A stretch of 64,000 nt of DNA, taken from VAXT01 sp035318925. Lineage in GTDB: Bacteria > Actinomycetota > Thermoleophilia > Gaiellales > Gaiellaceae. This document shows, piece after piece, positions 59,208 to 64,000 of the stretch. The stretch lies in contig DATHDS010000027.1 of the NCBI GenBank assembly GCA_035318925.1, forward strand, positions 99,754-163,753, in the 5' to 3' direction. The notes under the pieces were generated by a model that did no database searches, was not told the origin of the DNA, and saw only the letters and a list, made by a program, of their open reading frames with translations. Each line of letters starts with the position of its first letter. Position 1 is the stretch's first letter. The position numbers and the translations under genes were made by a program.

Positions 59208-59996
59208 GTGAGCGGGATGCTCTACGACGACCAGTCGGCCTCCCTCCTCGAGCGGGCCTACGCGACAACGGACATGATCGTCCAGCGCGAGGCATCGCGG
59301 AAGTCGCTTCGCGCATCCATCGGCGAATCCATTCTCGATCTCGGCTCGGGCCCTGGGTTCCTCGCTTGTGAGATCGCAGAGGAAGTTGGCGAAACGGGCC
59401 GGGTCTTCGCGGTGGACATCAGCTCGGAAATGAACTCGATCTCCGCAACGCGTGCCGCTGCCGCTGGGTTGAGCGATCGAATCGAGATCACGGAGGGTGA
59501 CGCCACGGCGCTCACGTTTCCGGACTCGGCCTTCGATGCCGCCGTCTCGACGCAGGTGATCGAGTACCTTGCAGACCCCGACGCGGCACTCGTCGAGCTC
59601 GCGCGCGTCCTACGACCGGGCGGACGACTCGTCCTCATCGACACCGACTGGGACTCACTGGTCTGGGCGGCTACGGATCGTGACCTCGCTGCTCGGATCG
59701 CGGCCGCTTGGGACGAGCATCTGCCCGACCCGCACCTGCCGCGCTCTCTCCTCCCTCGACTCCGCGCAGCCGGGTTCGATATTCAAGAAGTCCGAATCGT
59801 GCCGATTCTCAACACGGAATACGGCCCGGCGACTTTTAGTTACAGCATTGCTGCTCTGATCGCGGCATTCGTACCTGGTCACCGAGGCATCTCCGAAAAT
59901 GACGCGACGAGCTGGCTGAACGACCTTGCAGACCTCCAGCAGCATGGGCGGTACTTCTTCAGCCTCAATCGATACCTCTTCGTGGCGTCGCGCTAG
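59208..59996 (+). CDS. Class I SAM-dependent methyltransferase
   Basis: About 262 residues from GTG 59208 (ATG 59217 is an alternative). Motif I ILDLGSGPGFLACEIA, acidic motif II VFAVDISSEM, EGDATALTFPDSAFDAAVSTQVIEYL and RVLRPGGRLVLIDTDWDSL place it in the UbiE/Methyltransf_11 group. C-terminal region with FSYSIAALIAAFVPG may shape the substrate pocket. Substrate not predictable. Confidence 0.85.
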   Translation: MSGMLYDDQSASLLERAYATTDMIVQREASRKSLRASIGESILDLGSGPGFLACEIAEEVGETGRVFAVDISSEMNSISATRAAAAGLSDRIEITEGDATALTFPDSAFDAAVSTQVIEYLADPDAALVELARVLRPGGRLVLIDTDWDSLVWAATDRDLAARIAAAWDEHLPDPHLPRSLLPRLRAAGFDIQEVRIVPILNTEYGPATFSYSIAALIAAFVPGHRGISENDATSWLNDLADLQQHGRYFFSLNRYLFVASR

Positions 59997-60219
59997 GTGG
60001 CAAACAGTCCGACCCCGGTGAGATCTCCCTGACGCCCAAGATCTGGCCTGAGCCAGTGTGCGGGAATGTCGCTTGACGAGGACGAGCGGCTCCGCTCGGA
60101 TGCCGAGGTCGAGCGCGTCCTCAGGAGCGTCGCGCCCGGGAGCTGACTACCTGAGTAAGACCAACCCGCGACCGTGTGTCCGGCCGTGCATGTCGTACGA
60201 TGGCGGAGGAGGATGCCAG
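59997..60219. other. Intergenic region, 220 bases
   Basis: No convincing gene; a frame starting near 60058 lacks coding character. Contains the upstream region of the YecM-like gene. Confidence 0.4.
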
Positions 60220-60813
60220 GTGGCGACGTCTGATCCGATCGCCGAGATCATCGGGGACTATCGAGCCTTCGCGGCGATGCAGCGCGACCGTCTTGTTGCC
60301 CGCGGCATCGACATCGCACCCTACCCGCTCAGCCACCTCGCCGTCCGCGTCGCCGATTGGGACCTTTACGTCCACCAGCGCACGCTTCTCGAGCGCCATG
60401 CGAGGGCGAACAGCGAGAACGTCTGGAACGGGCGTCCGATCTCCTTGATCGTGCTCGCCGAGCCGCTCGATGTCCTCGACGGGACTCCGGTCTCGCTCAT
60501 CGAGCTCATCCCGCCTGTTCACCAGCGCGTCTACCGGATGGGTCTCGAGCACCTCGGCGTCGTGGTCGGTGAGGACATCGACGACTTCTCACGAGTGCAT
60601 CGGGCCGCGCTAACTGGCCAGCAGTTCCAGAGTCCCTCCGTCGAGCCGTGCTACGTCCTGTTCGAGGACTTCACCCACGTGAAGTTCTATCGCCGCTCCT
60701 TGTACGACGGCGTCATCCTCGAGGGAGCGCGCTTCGACGGCTTCAGCCACGTCGACGACTGGGTGCCGCAACGGCTGGTCACCGCCACCGGCCCGAACCC
60801 GCTGCCGCGGTGA
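60220..60813 (+). CDS. YecM-like VOC-superfamily protein
   Basis: 197 residues; GTG 60220 is chosen because GGAGGAGGA lies seven bases upstream, although ATG 60190 is in frame. The core matches YecM: LSHLAVRVADWDLY, SENVWNGRPISLIVLAEPL, VSLIELIPP and GLEHLGVVV, with histidine/glutamate positions that suggest metal binding. Function of the family is unknown. Confidence 0.8.
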   Translation: MATSDPIAEIIGDYRAFAAMQRDRLVARGIDIAPYPLSHLAVRVADWDLYVHQRTLLERHARANSENVWNGRPISLIVLAEPLDVLDGTPVSLIELIPPVHQRVYRMGLEHLGVVVGEDIDDFSRVHRAALTGQQFQSPSVEPCYVLFEDFTHVKFYRRSLYDGVILEGARFDGFSHVDDWVPQRLVTATGPNPLPR

Positions 60814-60894
60814 CCCGGGCTGCTGCCGGGCTACAAGACCGCCCCTGCGAAAGCGTTCGGGAATGTCCTCTGACTTCTCGCTACCGCTTATGCC

Positions 60895-61443
60895 TCAATC
60901 CAGCAGCGTGCAGGCTGCCGCGGTCGTCACGACTTCCGCGAACTCGTCCTGGAGGTTGATGCCGGTCATGCGCGCGATCTCGGCAGCCGGCACCACTTCG
61001 CCATCCGGCGCGGCGCTGTCGAACGTGTGGGTCGCGTCGAGGACGAACCACACGTCGTACCCAAGGTCGGAGCCGATGCGAGCGGTCGTCTCACAGCAAA
61101 AGTTCGTCTGAATCCCGCACACCGCGATCGCGCCGATCTCGCGCTCGCGAAGCCATGCGTCGAGATCGACATCTCCGTGAAACGACGAGTGCACTGTCTT
61201 GACGATGCGCAGATCGGGCTCGCCGGCGACGGCCTCTTTCAGCTCGAAGCCGGGCGTGCCGCGCTCGAGCGGTCCACCCGGCCAATCGTGCTGAACGACC
61301 ACGATCGGGTCGCCGCGCCGGCGCCACGCGGCAATCAGGTTGGCGACGTTCTCCTCGGCATGGGGATTGTCGCGGGGTCCGAGCGCTGGATCCTCGAAGC
61401 CGCGCTGAACGTCAACCACCAGCAGCGCACGCTGCCCGATCAT
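60895..61443 (-). CDS. Isochorismatase-family hydrolase
   Basis: 182 residues with the catalytic triad: Asp in LVVDVQRGFED, Lys in RIVKTVHSSFHGDVD and Cys in GIQTNFCCETTARIG. Members include nicotinamidases and N-carbamoyl hydrolases; the residues after the cysteine differ from true nicotinamidases. TAGGGT (61451-61456) is seven bases before the ATG. It lies just after the aldehyde dehydrogenase gene on the same strand. Confidence 0.9.
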   Translation of the reverse strand: MIGQRALLVVDVQRGFEDPALGPRDNPHAEENVANLIAAWRRRGDPIVVVQHDWPGGPLERGTPGFELKEAVAGEPDLRIVKTVHSSFHGDVDLDAWLREREIGAIAVCGIQTNFCCETTARIGSDLGYDVWFVLDATHTFDSAAPDGEVVPAAEIARMTGINLQDEFAEVVTTAAACTLLD

Positions 61444-61489
61444 GCGTCTGACCCTACCAAGGTCGCGGTTCTTGGCTTGTATTTCTTGC

Positions 61490-62860
61490 TCAACCGATGC
61501 GGATCAGCTTCTTGTTGACGAACTCGTCGGCGCCGTAGCGGCCGAGCTCGCGTCCGAAGCCGGAGCGTTTCGTGCCGCCGAACGGCAGCTCAGCTCCGTC
61601 CGCGCCGACGATGTTCACGTAGACCATGCCCGCGTCGATCCGGTCCGCAACGCGCTCGGCCTGCTCCAGGTCGTTCGTCATCACGTATGAGCCGAGCCCG
61701 AACGGCGTGTCGTTTGCCAGCGCGACCGCCTCCTCCTCCGACGGCACGCGATAGACCTGGGCGGCCGGGCCGAATAGCTCTTCACGGTAGATGTCGTTCT
61801 CCGGCGTGATGTCCGTCAGCACCGTCGGCTCAAAGTAGTTGCCGTTGCGCTTGCCGCCGGCGACGACCGTCGCGCCCTGCTCGACCGCGCGCCGGACCTG
61901 ATCCTCGAGGCGGTCGGCCGCGACCTGAGAGGACAGCGGCCCGCACTCGGTCTCGCGCTCGCGCGGATCACCCTGCTTCACAGCGGTGAGCGCGGCCGTG
62001 AACTTCTCGAGGAACGGCTCGTAGAGCTCGTCGATCACGATAAACCGTTTCGCGCCGTTGCACGACTGGCCCGCGTTGTCGATCCGCGCGGCGACAGCGT
62101 CCTCGACCGTCTTGTCGAGGTCGTCAGTGCCGAGGACGATGAACGGGTCGGAGCCGCCGAGCTCGAGAACGACCTTCTTCAGATGCCGGCCAGCGATCTC
62201 CGCGACGGCGGCGCCGGCGCGCTCGGAGCCGGTGACCGAGACGCCGCGGACACGCGGGTCGGCGATCACCCACTCGATCTGCTCGTTCGTGGCGTAGATG
62301 TTCACGTAGGCGCCGTCGGGGAAGCCAGCGTCGACGAACATCTGCGCCATCGCCTCGGCCGACTGCGGGCACTGGGGCGCGTGCTTCAACAGGACCGTAT
62401 TGCCGTTGATCAGGTTCGGCGCCGCGAAGCGTGCGACCTGGTAGTAGGGGAAGTTCCACGGCATGATCCCTAGCAGGACGCCGAGTGAGCTGCGGCGGAC
62501 GACGGCCGACCCCTGACCCTTGAGGAGCTCGATCGGCTCGTCCGCCATCAGGGCTTCTGCATTGTCGGCGTAGAACTCGTAGATCGACGCGCAGAAGTCG
62601 ACCTCGCCCCGCGCCTGACCGACCGGCTTGCCCATCTCGGCGACGATGATCTCCGCGAGTTCCTTTCGCCGTTCCGAGTAGAGCTCGCCGACGCGCCGCA
62701 CAAGCGAGGCGCGATCGGCGACAGTCGCAGCTTTCGACCATTCCCGGTGCGCCCGGTCGGCGCGGGCGACCGCGTCCCGCAGCTCGTCGTCGGTGATCGT
62801 CGGGTACTCCTTGACCGTTTCGCCGGTCGCGGGGTCGACAACTGCGTACACGCTCGTCAC
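61490..62860 (-). CDS. NAD(P)-dependent aldehyde/succinate-semialdehyde dehydrogenase
   Basis: 456 residues from GTG 62860 with GGAGGAG upstream; this gives the usual family length. The longer frame to 62965 runs into palindromic repeat DNA and encodes a repeated SDTDFP motif, so it is not the true start. Catalytic Cys is in NAGQSCNGAKR and Glu in LELGGSDPFIV; the NAD-binding loop is IMPWNFPYYQV with TGSERAGAAV. Close to the SSADH (GabD-type) group. Probably oxidises succinate semialdehyde or a related aldehyde. Confidence 0.9.
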   Translation of the reverse strand: MTSVYAVVDPATGETVKEYPTITDDELRDAVARADRAHREWSKAATVADRASLVRRVGELYSERRKELAEIIVAEMGKPVGQARGEVDFCASIYEFYADNAEALMADEPIELLKGQGSAVVRRSSLGVLLGIMPWNFPYYQVARFAAPNLINGNTVLLKHAPQCPQSAEAMAQMFVDAGFPDGAYVNIYATNEQIEWVIADPRVRGVSVTGSERAGAAVAEIAGRHLKKVVLELGGSDPFIVLGTDDLDKTVEDAVAARIDNAGQSCNGAKRFIVIDELYEPFLEKFTAALTAVKQGDPRERETECGPLSSQVAADRLEDQVRRAVEQGATVVAGGKRNGNYFEPTVLTDITPENDIYREELFGPAAQVYRVPSEEEAVALANDTPFGLGSYVMTNDLEQAERVADRIDAGMVYVNIVGADGAELPFGGTKRSGFGRELGRYGADEFVNKKLIRIG

Positions 62861-62920
62861 TTCGCTCCTCCGTCGGTCGGACTGAGGCGACTCTAATGTG
62901 TTCGAGTCGGCACGATGAGG

Positions 62921-62972
62921 AAAGTCGGTGTCCGACACCGTTTTGGGAAAGTCGGTGTCCGACACCGTTTTG
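62921..62972. repeat. Two 25-base direct repeats, each containing a palindrome
   Basis: 62921-62945 and 62948-62972 are identical, each with CGGTGTC-c-GACACCG followed by TTTTG. A related copy with GGTGTCGGACAC lies at 63682-63693. They sit just upstream of the aldehyde dehydrogenase and may be REP-like. Confidence 0.8.
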
Positions 62973-63009
62973 TGTCAAGAGCCAAAAGCGCCAACTTCGG
63001 AACATTGCT

Positions 63010-63174
63010 CCCTCGCTCTCGGTTTCCTGACGTGTCGCTGAGCGCCCGTAAGCGAGTGGGACAGTGTTGGCGACACACGGCCCGCTCGCTGGAGGACGCT
63101 CAGCGGCGCGAGGCGGCGGGCGGAGCCGGGCTCTGCCCGGCGGGAGCCCGCCGCCGGTCAGGGAAGCGAGAGTG
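63010..63174. mobile_element. MITE-like inverted-repeat element
   Basis: Ends CGCTCTCGGTTTCCTGAC (63014-63031) and GTCAGGGAAGCGAGAGTG (63157-63174) are inverted repeats, 15 of 18 matching. Inside, CGCTGAGCG (63036-63044) pairs with CGCTCAGCG (63097-63105), and GGCGGCGGGC (63112-63121) with GCCCGCCGCC (63146-63155). No transposase is encoded. The left end is repeat block B. The right end touches the tRNA/tmRNA-like fragment. Confidence 0.5.
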
Positions 63175-63197
63175 GAGGCGGCGGGAATCGAACCCGC
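63173..63197 (-). other. 3' end fragment of a tRNA or tmRNA (T-arm and acceptor strand)
   Basis: On the minus strand GCGGG-TTCGATT-CCCGC is a perfect T-arm, followed by CGCCTCC and discriminator A. No matching 5' acceptor GGAGGCG, D-arm or anticodon arm is found nearby, so this is a fragment, not a gene. Such 3' ends are typical attachment-site duplicates left by integrases; the CGCGGGTTCGATTCCCGCC context resembles tmRNA 3' ends. Confidence 0.6.
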
Positions 63198-63216
63198 GCA
63201 AGATTCCCGCCGGGTT

Positions 63217-63609
63217 CTAGGGCTCAGCTCCTCGAGATTCGAGCACAGCTTGGATGAAGTAGTCGGGCGGGCGGTAGCGATGCGCCGTCACGTAGTGGAC
63301 GATCATGTCGGGCGAGGCGTACACGACGCGATGTCGCCCGCGCACTCGAATCTCCGCGCTGCCAACGAGGTAATCGCCAGCCGAAGAATGGACCCGAGTC
63401 GGTTCAGGAAGCTGGTTCTCGGCAGTTCGGCCGCAGAGGCTGCACCGATGGAATCCTCGCGTCTGGTTGACGCCGTTGCGGCAAAGCTTGGCGAGACGAG
63501 CGACGAACTCGGACTCAACGTCCGCAACCGTGAACGGCTCGGTGGCCTCAAGCCAGCCGACGTTGATGAGGTCAAAACCGCTCTCGGCGGCTCCGAACTC
63601 GTAAGGCAT
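63217..63609 (-). CDS. 130-residue zinc-ribbon-containing protein, unknown function
   Basis: Contains CRNGVN and the C-x-x-C set HRCSLCGRT in the middle, then GSAEIRVRGRHRVVYASPDM and IVHYVTAHRYRPPDYFIQAV. The HYV-x-x-H-x-Y-x-P-P ending recurs in a family of small proteins often found near mobile DNA. Start ATG 63609; no clear ribosome-binding site. It is bounded by the att-like fragment on one side and repeat DNA on the other. Function unknown. Confidence 0.65.
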   Translation of the reverse strand: MPYEFGAAESGFDLINVGWLEATEPFTVADVESEFVARLAKLCRNGVNQTRGFHRCSLCGRTAENQLPEPTRVHSSAGDYLVGSAEIRVRGRHRVVYASPDMIVHYVTAHRYRPPDYFIQAVLESRGAEP

Positions 63610-63614
63610 GAAGG

Positions 63615-63861
63615 GTAGCGCGACCCGTCAGCGAAGTACGTCACCTCGTCATCCCTACCACGTACGACAGCGCGCGAACCAGGTGTCGGACACTGTTCGG
63701 TGTCAAGGGTTCTGTGTGCCGACTTTGCGCCAAATCGTGCAGCCGGCTGCCGATGCCGGCTTTGCCGGCGTCGGCTTGCATTCGTTCTTCGAAGAAATAG
63801 AGTCGATCGAAGTCGTCATGGCTCCGCGACAGCGGAGCCGGACTTCGATCGACGATGGTCC
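63615..63861. other. Non-coding remnant DNA with repeat fragments
   Basis: Holds a GGTGTCGGACAC palindrome half (63682-63693), a GGTGTCAAGG copy, and block A (63723-63758). Short frames here lack coding character. Confidence 0.5.
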
Positions 63862-64000
63862 TCAGGGGAGTTCTTTCAAACCCTCCTGAAAGTCTGAAAG
63901 ACCTGCTCGACGGTCCGACTCCAGGATCTCACGAGCCGTGATTCCAAGCAATTGGATGCGCTTGTGGCTGGCGTGAAGCCGACGGTCGGCGGGGACGAGC
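63862..64000 (-). CDS. C-terminal end of a gene running off the right edge
   Basis: 45 residues read into the window before a TGA at 63862-63864: HASHKRIQLLGITAREILES then DFQEGLKELP. Codon use fits the host. Too short to identify a family; the preceding part is outside the window. Confidence 0.45.
   Translation of the reverse strand, partial: LVPADRRLHASHKRIQLLGITAREILESDRRAGLSDFQEGLKELP

Noticed and set aside
62915..63220. Plus-strand frames reading ...RRRESNPRK and ...EAAGIEPAQD
   Set aside because: These are the translations commonly produced when tRNA/tmRNA 3' ends are read as protein; no real gene.

Overview
The window is high-GC DNA with dense, short-spaced genes. Together, the content suggests an actinobacterium of the deep-branching Thermoleophilia/Gaiellales type. 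It has a conserved pdxS/pdxT/yebC/ruvCAB order, a bifunctional Rel protein, c-type cytochrome maturation by the CcmE/CcmF system, cyclase-ATPase signalling proteins, and many secreted proteins with C-terminal PASTA-like tails. There is no rRNA here, so this placement is an inference from gene content and codon use only.

Region 1 (1-10.6 kb) is respiratory. A minus-strand run of translationally coupled genes goes from ccoN (start 8734) through a fused CcoO/CcoP-type dihaem protein, three small membrane or accessory proteins, an ABM-like protein, a 1072-residue haem-copper-oxidase-like membrane protein with an internally duplicated module, an 81-residue protein resembling the dimerisation domain of glutamyl-tRNA reductase, ccmE and ccmF (cut by the left edge). 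Divergent from it is an OmpR-type response regulator and histidine kinase. The shared intergenic region carries phased GTCAT repeats, a likely operator.

Region 2 (10.6-27.7 kb) is a mixture of housekeeping and secreted proteins: an SSI-like lipoprotein, an endonuclease IV-like protein, a cyclase/AAA/TPR regulator, a BNR-repeat secreted protein, phosphohexomutase, a thioesterase, an M55 D-aminopeptidase preceded by an unusually structured 250-bp leader, a methyltransferase, Rel, RecJ and signal peptidase I. Region 3 (27.7-36.3 kb) is the ruvCAB-yebC-pdxTS block. It is split by a plus-strand insert (cupredoxin-PASTA protein, a secreted protein, a DUF1643 protein) and by a membrane protein between pdxT and pdxS.

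Region 4 (36.3-57 kb) carries cell-surface and metabolic genes: a lamin-tail protein, cupins, one tRNA with anticodon CAT, YjbQ, a MASE1 histidine kinase, a GH26-like hydrolase, a PEP-mutase family enzyme, a subtilase with four C-terminal repeats, an RCC1-repeat protein, a TetR/quinone-oxidoreductase pair with a clear operator, and a second cyclase-NB-ARC-TPR protein. Region 5 (57-64 kb) is accessory: a BNR protein, an IS3 transposase remnant, a PEBP protein, a methyltransferase, a YecM-like protein, an isochorismatase, an aldehyde dehydrogenase, dispersed palindromic repeats, and a tRNA/tmRNA 3'-end fragment beside a MITE-like inverted repeat.

Two gene-start styles alternate across the window. 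Many cytosolic genes have a TANNNT box 6-8 bases before the start codon and no Shine-Dalgarno sequence, which suggests leaderless transcripts. Most secreted proteins instead have a purine-rich GGGAG-type leader. I used this to choose several starts.
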